From positions 2,895,809-2,959,808 of the forward strand of contig NZ_BSUL01000001.1 in NCBI RefSeq assembly GCF_030161575.1: a DNA stretch of 64,000 bases, in the 5' to 3' direction. The notes below the pieces were generated by a model that was not told where the DNA came from, made no database searches, and saw nothing but the letters and a program-made list of their open reading frames with translations. This document shows positions 30,361-38,703 of this stretch, one piece after another. This DNA is from Arenivirga flava. GTDB lineage: Bacteria > Actinomycetota > Actinomycetes > Actinomycetales > Microbacteriaceae. The stretch's first letter is position 1; each line of letters opens with the position of its first letter. The position numbers and the translations under genes were made by a program.

Positions 30361-30780
30361 TCAGGCCACGTCGACGGCCAGCTGCACGTCGATGTTGCCC
30401 TGCGTCGCGTGCGAGTAGGGGCAGATGGTGTGCGCCAGCTCGGCCGCCCGCTGCGCCTCCTCGCGGCTGATGCCGCCGAGCTCGACGTTCAGCACGACGG
30501 CCAGCTGGAAGCCGCCCTCGCGCTCGCCGATGCTCACCTCGGCCGTGACCGCCGAATCCTCGACGGCGATGTCGAGCTGCTTGCCCGCGGCCCTGAGCGC
30601 GGAGTGGAAGCAGGCCGCGTAGCCGGCGGCGAAGAAGACCTCGGGATTGGGCGCGCCGCCGGGCCCGCCCATCTCGGTGGGGGCCGCGAGGTCGGTGTCG
30701 ACGAGGCCGTCGACGCTGCGCACGTGACCGGAGCGGCCATCGCCGGTGGAGGTGGCCGCAGCGGTGTAGATGGACTGCAT
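30361..30780 (-). CDS. ohr: Ohr-type organic hydroperoxide reductase
   Basis: This 139-residue OsmC/Ohr protein reduces organic hydroperoxides with two cysteines, seen in GYAACFHSALRAA and AHTICPYSHATQG. NPEVFFAAGYAACF matches Ohr rather than OsmC. In most bacteria it is controlled by the MarR-family OhrR, but no such gene is adjacent. The ATG at 30780 is chosen on homology to the usual start (LYTAAATS-like); AAGGAG lies 12 bases upstream. Confidence 0.88.
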   Translation of the reverse strand: MQSIYTAAATSTGDGRSGHVRSVDGLVDTDLAAPTEMGGPGGAPNPEVFFAAGYAACFHSALRAAGKQLDIAVEDSAVTAEVSIGEREGGFQLAVVLNVELGGISREEAQRAAELAHTICPYSHATQGNIDVQLAVDVA

Positions 30781-30878
30781 CAGGGGAGTGCTCCTTCGTT
30801 CGGGACCAGCCCACGCTAGGAGCGCAGTCTGGGTGCCCTCCGAGGGATCGGGCAGGGGGCCGGGCATAGGCTGGCGGG

Positions 30879-31241
30879 ATGCGCGCCCTCGCATCCCTGC
30901 TCCTCGACGCGGCCCTGCTGCTGGCCTTCGTGCTGATCGGGCGGAGCAGTCACGACGAGCCGCTCGCCGGTGCCTGGCAGACCTACTGGCCCTTCCTCGT
31001 GCCGCTGCTCGTGGGCTGGCTGATCACCGCCGGATGGCAGGCGCCCGCCGCGGTGCTGCGCACGGGCTTCATCGTTTGGGCGGTCACGGTCGGTGGCGGC
31101 ATCCTGCTGCGCCTCGCGAACGGCCAGGGCGCCGAGCCGAGCTTCATCGTGGTGACCGCGGTGGTGCTCGCGGCCTTCCTGGTCGGCTGGCGGGTCATCG
31201 CCGCGATCGTGCGGCGCGCCGCTCGCCCGCGTCGGGCCTGA
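30879..31241 (+). CDS. DUF3054 membrane protein
   Basis: This 120-residue protein has four membrane helices and opens with ALLLAFVLIGRSSHDE, the typical DUF3054 segment; GWLITAGWQAP follows in the second helix region. DUF3054 proteins are common in actinobacteria and have no known function. The ATG is six bases after TAGGCT (leaderless). Confidence 0.75.
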   Translation: MRALASLLLDAALLLAFVLIGRSSHDEPLAGAWQTYWPFLVPLLVGWLITAGWQAPAAVLRTGFIVWAVTVGGGILLRLANGQGAEPSFIVVTAVVLAAFLVGWRVIAAIVRRAARPRRA

Positions 31242-31284
31242 CCGCGGTCACCGCTCGGCCCGATCGTCGGCGGAGCACGCCGAT

Positions 31285-31533
31285 TCAGCGCGGGTCGCGC
31301 AGCGGGTCCTCAGCGTGCGGCGGGTCTCCGGGCAGCGGCGGCGGCGCGGGGGCTCGCTGCTGCTCCTCCCACTGCGCCTGCGCCTGGTGGTTCGTGGGCT
31401 GGAAGATCTCGCCCATCGGGCCGACCCCGCCGCGGGGCCGCGACTCGGGATGGCGATGGTCCCAGCGGACGAAGGCGACGATCACCGCGAGGAGCCCGAG
31501 CACCACGCCGACGCCGATGAGGACGTCGATCAC
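31285..31533 (-). CDS. Small single-helix membrane protein coupled to FBP-domain gene
   Basis: This 82-residue protein has one N-terminal membrane helix (about 2-22, VLIGVGVVLGLLAVIVAFV) and a charged, proline-rich cytoplasmic tail with QAQAQWEEQQ. The GTG start overlaps the stop of the preceding gene (GTGA). It is not recognised as a named family. Confidence 0.65.
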   Translation of the reverse strand: MIDVLIGVGVVLGLLAVIVAFVRWDHRHPESRPRGGVGPMGEIFQPTNHQAQAQWEEQQRAPAPPPLPGDPPHAEDPLRDPR

Positions 31534-32018
31534 GGGACGCGGCGGATCTCGCCGGTGAAGCCGTTGACCCGCTCCGTGAGCCGCTCGGAGCGCTGGCGAA
31601 CCAGGTCGCTCGGATGCATGGTGCTCTGCCCCGGTGTGATGCGGATGATCATGGAGCAGGCCAGGTCGGCGCAGATGTAGTTGCCCACGGTGTTGCCGTT
31701 CTCGCCGGCCTCGCCGGCGCGCGCTGCGGTGAAGAGCACGACCTGCGTGTAGGGCTGCTGGGTGCGGCATAGCGAGCAGATCGCGGCCGTCGCGGCGCCC
31801 TTGCGCGGCTCCACCGAGCGCAGCATCACACCCACGGGGCGGTCGCCGTCCCAGTGCACGAGGTAGCCGCGACGGCGGGTGGACGGGTCGAGCCAGCCGA
31901 GGAACTCGCGCTCGTCCCAGAGCACCTCGTGGAGTCCGGGCAGCGGCATCGCCGCGATCTCCGCCTCGCTGGCGTTGACGATGGAGGAGCGGATCTCCTC
32001 GGGAGTGAGCGGCTTCAT
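31530..32018 (-). CDS. FBP-domain (treble-clef) protein
   Basis: This 162-residue protein resembles the FBP (fibronectin-binding protein C-terminal treble-clef) family, which is typical of actinobacteria and includes the EF-G-binding FusB-like fold. A CSLC pair (near residue 82) and a CADLAC pair (near 122) can bind zinc. The segment LGWLDPSTRRRGYLVHWDGDRP lies before them. It may bind the ribosome or EF-G, but that is inferred from the fold. The ATG at 32018 is seven bases after TAGGGT. Confidence 0.7.
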   Translation of the reverse strand: MKPLTPEEIRSSIVNASEAEIAAMPLPGLHEVLWDEREFLGWLDPSTRRRGYLVHWDGDRPVGVMLRSVEPRKGAATAAICSLCRTQQPYTQVVLFTAARAGEAGENGNTVGNYICADLACSMIIRITPGQSTMHPSDLVRQRSERLTERVNGFTGEIRRVP

Positions 32019-32214
32019 CCGTTCCACCCTAAGCACATGTCCTGGGGCGGGGGTACCGTGTCACCGTCGCGGGAGGTGGGCCGACCGACCTCCATGCGTC
32101 GGAATGAATCGGGACGATGGCGGGTTCAGCCCACGGGCGCCACCGGCGCTCCGCGCCTCCGGCGCGCAGCAGGACGCATCCGTCGCGGATGCGCGAAGCC
32201 TCAGAAGGATCACC

Positions 32215-32769
32215 GTGACCTACACCGTCGGAACCATCGTCGGCAGCATCGCCAGCACCTCCATCAACCGCAAGCTCGCCAGGGCCCTGGCCGAGCTCGC
32301 CCCGCAGGCGGGCCTCGAGCTGCGCGACATCCCGATCGCCGAGCTGCCGCACTACAGCGCCGACTACGACGCCGACTACCCGGAGTCGGGCAAGGCGCTC
32401 AAGGCCTCCATCGAGTCCGTCGACGCCGTGCTCATCGTGACCCCCGAGTACAACCGCTCGATCCCGGGCGTGCTGAAGAACGCCATCGACTGGGCGAGCC
32501 GCCCCTGGGGCACCAACTCCTTCGCCGGCAAGCCCTCCGCCGTCATCGGCGCCTCGATCGGCGCCATCGGCACCGCGGTGGCCCAGCAGCACCTGCGCAG
32601 CATCCTCTCCTTCGCGGCCTCGCCCGAGCTCGCGCAGCCCGAGGCGTACATCCACTTCACCGAGGGCCTCGTCGACGACGAGGGCAACGTGACGAACCCG
32701 GGCACCGAGCAGTTCCTCATCGACTGGCTGAAGGCCTTCGCCGCGCACGTGGAGAAGCACGCGGCCTGA
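32215..32769 (+). CDS. NADPH-dependent FMN reductase family protein
   Basis: This 184-residue flavodoxin-like reductase has the FMN phosphate loop GSIASTSINRKLARAL and the flavin-binding TPEYNRSIPGVLKNAIDW (about 83-100). It transfers electrons from NAD(P)H to FMN, quinones or similar acceptors. The GTG at 32215 follows AGAAGGATCACC. It is a single gene in a gap-flanked position; the specific acceptor cannot be told. Confidence 0.87.
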   Translation: MTYTVGTIVGSIASTSINRKLARALAELAPQAGLELRDIPIAELPHYSADYDADYPESGKALKASIESVDAVLIVTPEYNRSIPGVLKNAIDWASRPWGTNSFAGKPSAVIGASIGAIGTAVAQQHLRSILSFAASPELAQPEAYIHFTEGLVDDEGNVTNPGTEQFLIDWLKAFAAHVEKHAA

Positions 32770-32785
32770 CCGCATCCGCTCGTGC

Positions 32786-32819
32786 CGGGGTCCCATCCGC
32801 TGCTGCGGCCGGGACCCCG
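32786..32819 (+). terminator. Stem-loop after FMN reductase gene
   Basis: CGGGGTCCC and GGGACCCCG pair perfectly around 16 bases, 17 bases beyond the reductase stop. CATCCGCT words lie at 32773 and inside the loop. Confidence 0.55.
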
Positions 32820-32882
32820 CTGCTCGCTGGGCGCGCGCTGGCGGCTCGGTCGCGCGGATGCCCGCCTCCCTACCGTGGAGGC

Positions 32883-33680
32883 ATGAGCACGAACCCCAAG
32901 GGTGCCGCCTCGCGAGCCCGCAACACGACCGCGATGCGTGCCGGTGCGCGCATCGGCTTCGCCGCGAGCGGTGTCGTCAACGGACTGGTCGGCGTGATCG
33001 CCGTGAGCGTGGCGGTCGGCGGCGGCGATGCCGGTCAGGCCAGTCAGCAGGGTGCGCTGCGGCAGCTCGCCGGGGCGCCGTTCGGAGCGGCGCTGCTGTG
33101 GATCGTCGGCGTGGGCCTGCTCATCCTCGCCGTCTGGTACCTCGCCTCGGGCGTGCTCGCGACCGGCTCGGACGACAAGGAGCGCTGGGCGCACCGGCTC
33201 AAGGACCTCGGCAAGGGCGTCGCGTACGGCGCCATCGGCGTGCTCGCCGTGCGCACGGTGCTGGGCGCCGGCGGCGGTTCCGGCGGATCGCAGGGTTCCG
33301 CGATCGCCGCGCTGCCCGGCGGGATCGTGCTGCTCGTGCTGGTCGGCCTGGGCATCCTCGGCGTCGCCGGGTACTCGATCGTCAAGGGCGCGCGCAAGAA
33401 GTTCCTCGAGGACGTGTCGCCGTCGGGCTCGGCAGAGCGCGTGGTCGAGCTGACCGGCACGATCGGCTACATCGCTCGCGGTGTCGCGCTCGCGGTGCTC
33501 GGCGTGGTCTGGATCGTCGGCGCCGTGGCCGCCGACCCGGAGCAGGCGGGCGGCATCGACGTGGCGCTGCAGACCGTCGCGGGGCTGCCGTTCGGCCAGG
33601 TGCTGCTCGTGCTGGTGGGTGCCGGCTTCGTGGCCTACGGCGTCTACTCCGTGCTGCGCGCCCGCTCCGCGAAGCTCTGA
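32883..33680 (+). CDS. DUF1206 membrane protein
   Basis: This 265-residue protein has six helices arranged as three repeats of a two-helix unit (near 20-90, 105-170, 190-260), each with GxxxxGxxxxxxG spacing typical of DUF1206, for example RIGFAASGVVNGLVGVIAVS, GVAYGAIGVLAVRTVLG and GYIARGVALAVLGVVWIVG. No function is known for the family. The ATG lies six bases after TACCGT. Confidence 0.8.
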   Translation: MSTNPKGAASRARNTTAMRAGARIGFAASGVVNGLVGVIAVSVAVGGGDAGQASQQGALRQLAGAPFGAALLWIVGVGLLILAVWYLASGVLATGSDDKERWAHRLKDLGKGVAYGAIGVLAVRTVLGAGGGSGGSQGSAIAALPGGIVLLVLVGLGILGVAGYSIVKGARKKFLEDVSPSGSAERVVELTGTIGYIARGVALAVLGVVWIVGAVAADPEQAGGIDVALQTVAGLPFGQVLLVLVGAGFVAYGVYSVLRARSAKL

Positions 33681-33761
33681 CGGCACCGCGCCGGGGAGGA
33701 ATCCTCACGAAAGCGCCGTTCTTCGGTAATCTCGGAGGTCACCCCGCTCGGAAGGACCGTC

Positions 33762-34930
33762 GTGCCCGCTGCCCTCGAGACCGCCCGCCGCGAGGCGATC
33801 GCCGCCTACGACCTCACCGACGGACCGCGGATGCTCGACCTCGACGGCCTCGCGCAGGTCGCCGCCGCCCTCTGCGGGGTTCCGACGGCGGTCGTGAACA
33901 TCATCGACGAGCGGCATCAGCACCAGATCGCCGCGGTCGGTCTCGAGCCGACCATCTGCTCGCGCGAGGACTCGATGTGCGCGGTGACCCTCGACGACCC
34001 CAAGCTGCGGGTCGTGCGCGACGCGAGCGAGGACGAGCGCTGGGCGGCGAACCCCTTCGTCTCGGGCGAGATCGCGAACGTGCGCTTCTACGCCTCGAGC
34101 CCGCTGGTCACGCCGGAGGGGTCGCGATCGGCACGCTCTGCGTGTTCGACGAGCAGCCCCGTGAGCTGACGGTCGCGCAGCGACTCGCCCTCGACACGCT
34201 CGCCGATCAGGTCGTCGACGCGCTGGAGCTCCGCCGCATCGGCCGCGAGCTGCAGTGCTCCAACGAGCAGCTCGGGCGCTTCGCCGCGCAGGTCAGCCAC
34301 GACCTGCGCAACCCGCTCGCCGCCATCGCGGGCTTCGTCGAGCTCGCCGCCGACAGTCCCGAGCTCGCCGACGCCCCGCAGGCTGCGGCCGCCCTCGACC
34401 GGGCCGAGGCCGCAGCCGAGCGGATGTCGGCGCTCATCGACGACCTGCTCGTCTTCGCCAAGCTCGGGGGCGCCCTGCCTCGGCGTGAGCCCGTCGCGCT
34501 CGACGAACTGGTCGAGGCCGTGCGCGATGACCTGCAGGGCGAGATCGTCGGCACGGGCGCGGAACTCGCGGTCGACGCCGACGTCGACCTCATCGGCGAC
34601 CCGACGCTGCTGCGGGCGATGCTGCAGAATCTCGTCGGCAACGCCATCAAGTTCACCTGGGCCGACGGCCGCGTTCCGCGCGTGCTCGTGCGGGCCGAGA
34701 CGATGCCGGGCGCCCTGCGCCTCACGGTCGACGACAACGGGCCCGGCGTGCCGGCCGGGCAGCGCGAGCGCGTCTTCGAGCTCATGGAGCGGGGCACCAC
34801 CGCCGAGCCGACGGGGCTCGGCATCGGGCTGTCGACCTGCCGCCGCATCGTCGACGCTCACGGCGGCACGATCGGCATCGATGAGGCGCCGACGGGCGGC
34901 GCCCGCAGCTGGGTCGTGCTGCCCCGCTGA
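33762..34930 (+). CDS. GAF-domain sensor histidine kinase, cytosolic (apparent frameshift)
   Basis: This kinase has an N-terminal GAF domain (about 20-160: VVNIIDERHQHQIAAVG, CSREDSMCAVTL) and then a HisKA helix with H-box VSHDLRNPLAAIAGF, N-box NLVGNAIKF, DNGPGVP and GLGIGLSTCRRIV. It has no membrane segment, so it should sense an internal signal. The frame breaks in the GGGG run at 34118-34121; one extra G gives TPEGVAIGTLCVFDE. The restored protein has about 389 residues. No response regulator is adjacent, so it is an orphan kinase. Confidence 0.85.
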
Positions 34931-34931
34931 G

Positions 34932-35217
34932 ATGACCGTCGTCGTCGACCTCGCCGGCGAGCTCGTGCTCGTGCATCCGAACGGGGGCGCTCTTTGGCGT
35001 TCCGCGGCGAGCGGGCTCGCGTCCGCTGCGCATCCGCCGGCCTGATCGCGGCCTCGAGCACGGCGTACGGCTCCTCGGTGTTCGGTGCCGCCGACTTCCC
35101 AGCGCCGCACGCGGTCGTCTCCGCCGCCCGCGACTCCGGGGCGCGGCGGTCACCGCGGTCGTGGCACTCGGACCGCGCCAGGGATTGCGGGGACGGCGTT
35201 CTCGAGAGTCGACGCGC
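34932..35217 (+). pseudogene. Possible short or degraded ORF after the histidine kinase
   Basis: An ATG overlapping the kinase stop by one base starts a 37-codon ORF (MTVVVDLAGELVLVHPNGG) ending at 35045. Codon-like sequence continues in the +2 frame (ASAGLIAASSTAYGSSVFGA) and later shifts again (AVTAVVALGPRQG), as if a gene of about 95 codons were broken two or three times. I do not recognise the product. It could also be non-coding. Confidence 0.3.
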
Positions 35218-35850
35218 TCAGAGCCCGCGATCGACCATGAGCAGCAGCCGCTCGGTGGCGCCGTCGAGCATCTCGTCGGTGAGGCCGCGCAGCGGGCCGT
35301 CGAGCGCGAGCATGCCGAGGCCGTGCACCGTCGACCAGGCGAGCAGCTCGGCACCCTGGCGGCGCTCGTCGGGGAGGACCCCGGCAGCGTGCAGTGCGTC
35401 GAGGGACTCGGCGAGCACCTGGAACGGGGTGCGCCCGCGACGGCCGGCCTTGTCGGCGTCGAAGGCCCGGCTCAGATCGTTCGGCACGGTGAACGCGGTG
35501 CGGAACAGGCCGGGCTCGTGGCGTGCGAACGCCAGGTACCCGCGGCCGACCGCGCCGACCCGCAGCCGGGCGTCGACGGCGGGGTCGCCGGTGCCGTGGA
35601 CCGCCTCGAGCGCGTCCTCCATCGCATCCGCCGCCAGGCCCTGAGCGGATGCGCTGGCCGCCTCGAGCAGGTCCCGCCGGTCGGCGAAGTGCCGGTAGGC
35701 GGCGTTGGGGGAGACGCCGGCGCGACGGGTGGCCTCACGCAGCACGACCGCATCCGGTCCGCCCTGACGGGCCATGTCGAGCGCGGCGTCGATGAGCGCC
35801 TGCCGCAGGTCGCCGTGCCGGTAGCTGGACCGTGCCGGGGCGTCGCTCAT
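35218..35850 (-). CDS. TetR-family transcriptional regulator
   Basis: This 210-residue regulator has an N-terminal helix-turn-helix at about 10-60 (RQALIDAALDMARQGGPDAV, REATRRAGVSPNAAYRHFAD) and a C-terminal ligand domain resembling the WHG subclass (FRTAFTVP, LLAWSTVHGLGMLALDGPL). It is divergent from a VOC-domain protein across 108 bases that contain an imperfect palindrome. It probably represses itself and the neighbour in response to a small molecule. Confidence 0.88.
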   Translation of the reverse strand: MSDAPARSSYRHGDLRQALIDAALDMARQGGPDAVVLREATRRAGVSPNAAYRHFADRRDLLEAASASAQGLAADAMEDALEAVHGTGDPAVDARLRVGAVGRGYLAFARHEPGLFRTAFTVPNDLSRAFDADKAGRRGRTPFQVLAESLDALHAAGVLPDERRQGAELLAWSTVHGLGMLALDGPLRGLTDEMLDGATERLLLMVDRGL

Positions 35851-35882
35851 CGCGTCTTGTCCACGACGGCACCCTGTGTCAT

Positions 35883-35899
35883 TGTGGACAGCGTACACA
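35883..35899. promoter_or_regulatory. Likely TetR operator TGTGGAC-AGC-GTACACA
   Basis: Two 7-bp half-sites with one mismatch pair around three bases in the divergent TetR/VOC gap; a third half-like TGTCCAC lies at 35859. Position and symmetry fit a TetR operator, but no promoter box is certain. Confidence 0.45.
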
Positions 35900-35958
35900 T
35901 CCTTTCCGGCCGCGGCAGGCGAGCGACCGTTCGATGACGAGCGCGAGACGAGGACGAC

Positions 35959-36342
35959 ATGTTCAGCACCGACCAGGCCTTCAGCGGATTCGCCGTCGAC
36001 GACATCCCCGCGGCCCGCGCATTCTACGAAGACGTGCTGGGCGTCGACGTGCGCACCAACGAGATGGGCTTCCTCGACCTGCACTTCCCGAACGGGCACA
36101 GCGTGTTCGTCTACGGCAAGGAGGTGCACGAGCCCGCGTCGTTCACGATCCTCAACTTCCCGGTCGCCGACATCGACGCCGCCATGCGCGACCTGCGCGC
36201 GAAGGGCGTGGAGACGAAGATCTACGCGGACGACGAACTGGAGACCGATGACCTGGGCATCGCCCGCGGCATGGGCGGCGGACCGGACATCGGGTGGATC
36301 CGCGACCCCGCCGGCAATGTGCTCGCCGTCATCCAGGCCTGA
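35959..36342 (+). CDS. VOC/glyoxalase-superfamily protein
   Basis: This 127-residue protein has the paired beta-alpha-beta-beta-beta modules of vicinal-oxygen-chelate enzymes: FAVDDIPAARAFYEDVLGV at the start and WIRDPAGNVLAVIQA at the end. Such single proteins are dioxygenases, isomerases or antibiotic-binding proteins. The divergent TetR gene suggests induction by the compound it handles. GAGGACGAC precedes the ATG. Confidence 0.82.
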   Translation: MFSTDQAFSGFAVDDIPAARAFYEDVLGVDVRTNEMGFLDLHFPNGHSVFVYGKEVHEPASFTILNFPVADIDAAMRDLRAKGVETKIYADDELETDDLGIARGMGGGPDIGWIRDPAGNVLAVIQA

Positions 36343-36347
36343 CGGCG

Positions 36348-38036
36348 CTACTGGTAGGTGATCAGGTCGGGCGTCGGCGAGACCTGCGTCATGGTCTCCT
36401 GCGGGGTCAGCATGGGCTGGTCCTCGTCGATGAAGTTCTTCCAGCCCCACCAGAAGTCCTGCTGCTCGGTCTCCTGCGTCAGCGCGCCCCAGGTGGCCTG
36501 CTTGGCGGGCTGACCGCCCTGCCCGTCGATGTGCACGAGCGTCTCGAGCTCGGGGCGGTCTGTCACGATGCGCTCGCGGTCGGGCAGCATGCTGTAGCGG
36601 AACTGGTGCAGCACGAAGAGCTTCGGCGGCAGATCGTGCGCCACGGTCAGCTCCGCCAGCCAGTCGCCGACCCGGTTGACCTCGTCGGCGCCCACCGAGC
36701 CGATCTGCACGAGGTGGGTCTGGTCGGGGCCGAGGCGCCACTCGGGGTCGAGCGCGAGACCGACCCAGGGGTAGCGCAGCAGCGGCTCGAGGGCCTTCGC
36801 CTGCTCGAGGAAATCGCTGCGGCCCGGCTGCAGGTCGAGCACGACGTACTGCCCGGCGGCCCCCGCGGCCTCGATCCAGGGGACGAAGGCCTCCGCGTCG
36901 AGTTCGTTCGAGTAGTTGCCGTCGCCGCCGGCGCTGCCGGAGGCGACAGTCGCGATGATCTCGAAGGCGGGGATGACCGTGCGGTCGGTGAGCGGCTGGT
37001 ACTGCGCGGCGTAGCCGGCCGCGCGGGCCACGCTCGCCTCGACGTCCTGCTCGCCGAGGATTCCGAGCACTGGGGCGCCGGGCGTGCCGTACATGGCCAC
37101 CATCATGTGGTCGGGGAACATGCGCTGCCCGCCACCGGGCAGCTGCGCACCGGTCGCCGACGAGGCGACCTTCCACTCCAGCTGCCGCTCGGCGGCCAGC
37201 GCCGGCCCGATCGCGAGCCGCGTCGTGACGCCGTCGGCGCTCAGCGCGGCGATCGCGTCGGGGGAGTCCTGCGGGTTCGGCGCATCCGCCGCCAGCACCG
37301 TGATCGGCACGCCGGCGGCCCGCGCGGTGGCCACGGCCGGCACGGAGGCGGCCTCCTCCGTCGCCACGCCCGTCACGTCGCCGAGCGGCTCGCCCGCCTC
37401 GATGCCGTCGAGCGGAGGGAGGGGCGCGCGGCTCGATCCGTCGTCACCGGCCTCCGGCGTGGCCGAGTCGATGAGCGCCGTGCCGTCGTCGAGGGCGGCG
37501 AGCCCGGCCACGGGTGCGTCGCCGGCCTCGACGAGCTCGACGTCGTCGCCGAGCAGCTCCTGCAGCCGCCCGCGGTCGAGCGGCACGGAGGTCAGGTCGC
37601 GGCCCTCGCCGAGGGCGTCGCTCGCGGCGTCCTCGCCGTCCGATGCCGGGCCGTCGACCCCGAGGGCGAGCACGAACCCGGCGCCCAGCCGGTCGAGCTC
37701 GCTCAGCAACGGGTCGTCTTCGCCGCGCTCGCCATCGTCGAGCAGCAGCGGTACGCGCAGGTGCACGGCGACGCTTGCGGCACCCACCTGAGCGGCGGGG
37801 TCGTCCGCGGGGGCGACCACGGCGGCGGGCGAGCCGGCGAAGAGCGCGGCGCTGGCCGCGACCGACTCCGATTCGGCGTCCTCGCCGGCGGCGAGCACGG
37901 TCAGCTCCTGCTCCGGCACCCGCGTCTCGACCGGTCCGTCGGGCGCCGGGGCGGGTTCCGCGGTGCCGGTGCAGCCGGCCGCGAGCAGCGCCACGGCGGC
38001 GATCGGGGCGAACAGGACGGTTCGGGTGCGGCGCAT
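36348..38036 (-). CDS. Large secreted lipoprotein, function unknown
   Basis: This 562-residue protein has a lipoprotein signal (MRRTRTV, lipobox LLAAGC near residue 19-23). The N-terminal half (about 35-270) alternates alanine-rich helices with segments like SAALFAGSPAAVVAPADDP that resemble cell-wall-binding repeat type 2. The C-terminal half (about 285-555) looks like an alpha/beta barrel of glycosidase type (MVAMYGTPGAPVLGILG, YVVLDLQPGRSDFLEQA, WVGLALDPEW, KLFVLHQFRYSML), with acidic residues at strand ends. A cell-surface role in wall or glycan turnover is an inference. The ATG is nine bases after TACGGT. Confidence 0.65.
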   Translation of the reverse strand: MRRTRTVLFAPIAAVALLAAGCTGTAEPAPAPDGPVETRVPEQELTVLAAGEDAESESVAASAALFAGSPAAVVAPADDPAAQVGAASVAVHLRVPLLLDDGERGEDDPLLSELDRLGAGFVLALGVDGPASDGEDAASDALGEGRDLTSVPLDRGRLQELLGDDVELVEAGDAPVAGLAALDDGTALIDSATPEAGDDGSSRAPLPPLDGIEAGEPLGDVTGVATEEAASVPAVATARAAGVPITVLAADAPNPQDSPDAIAALSADGVTTRLAIGPALAAERQLEWKVASSATGAQLPGGGQRMFPDHMMVAMYGTPGAPVLGILGEQDVEASVARAAGYAAQYQPLTDRTVIPAFEIIATVASGSAGGDGNYSNELDAEAFVPWIEAAGAAGQYVVLDLQPGRSDFLEQAKALEPLLRYPWVGLALDPEWRLGPDQTHLVQIGSVGADEVNRVGDWLAELTVAHDLPPKLFVLHQFRYSMLPDRERIVTDRPELETLVHIDGQGGQPAKQATWGALTQETEQQDFWWGWKNFIDEDQPMLTPQETMTQVSPTPDLITYQ

Positions 38037-38135
38037 CACCGAGCCACCGTACCGGCCGTGCATCCCCCGAACGCGGCGCACAGGCTGGACGTCGCCTCCG
38101 ATCCGCTCGGCGGCGGCGCGGGCTAACCTGTGTCC

Positions 38136-38681
38136 ATGCCCAGCCTCCTCGCCGCCTGCGTCGTGCATCAGCTGCGCTCCGATGCGGGCACGGTGGGCAC
38201 CACCGCGATCGACAAGCGCCCCGTCGAGGGGCCGGTCGCGGTCAAGCGCTTCGGCCTCTACGCCGACGTGCAGGTCGACCGCAAGCACCACGGCGGCGAC
38301 GAGAAGGCCCTCTACGCCTATGCGCAGGAGGACGCCGAGCACTGGGCCGCCGAGCTCGGCCGCGAGCTGCCGCCCGGCTGGTTCGGCGAGAACCTGCGCC
38401 TCGACGGCGTCGACGTCAGCGGTGCCGCGATCGGCGAGCGCTGGCGCATCGGCGGCACCGTCGAGGTCGAGGTGACCATGCCGCGCACGCCCTGCGCCAC
38501 CTTCGCCCGCTGGGTCGGGGGAGCGGATGAACGGGGCTGGGTGCGCCGCTTCGCCGCGGCCGGCCGCCCCGGCGCGTACCTGCGCGTGCTGCGCACCGGC
38601 GCGGTCGAGGCCGGCGACCCCGTCACCGTGCTCGAGCGACCGGATGCGCCCACCGTGGCCGCCGTGCTCGCCCGCGTCTGA
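38136..38681 (+). CDS. MOSC-domain protein, YiiM-like
   Basis: This 181-residue protein carries a MOSC domain, a fold that binds sulfur through a conserved cysteine and occurs in molybdenum-cofactor sulfurases and hydroxylaminopurine-resistance proteins. The cysteine is in MPRTPCATFARWVG; DRKHHGGDEKALYAYAQEDAEHW and PPGWFGENLRLDG are the family core. The ATG lies six bases after TAACCT; a GTG two codons earlier is embedded in the same promoter. The substrate is unknown. Confidence 0.85.
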   Translation: MPSLLAACVVHQLRSDAGTVGTTAIDKRPVEGPVAVKRFGLYADVQVDRKHHGGDEKALYAYAQEDAEHWAAELGRELPPGWFGENLRLDGVDVSGAAIGERWRIGGTVEVEVTMPRTPCATFARWVGGADERGWVRRFAAAGRPGAYLRVLRTGAVEAGDPVTVLERPDAPTVAAVLARV

Positions 38682-38703
38682 ACCCGAACACCGAGAGGAC
38701 CCC

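Noticed and set aside
31854..33680. 608-codon plus-strand frame covering the FMN reductase and DUF1206 gene
   Set aside because: Only the DUF1206 part from 32883 is coding in this frame; the rest is a shadow of the FMN reductase.
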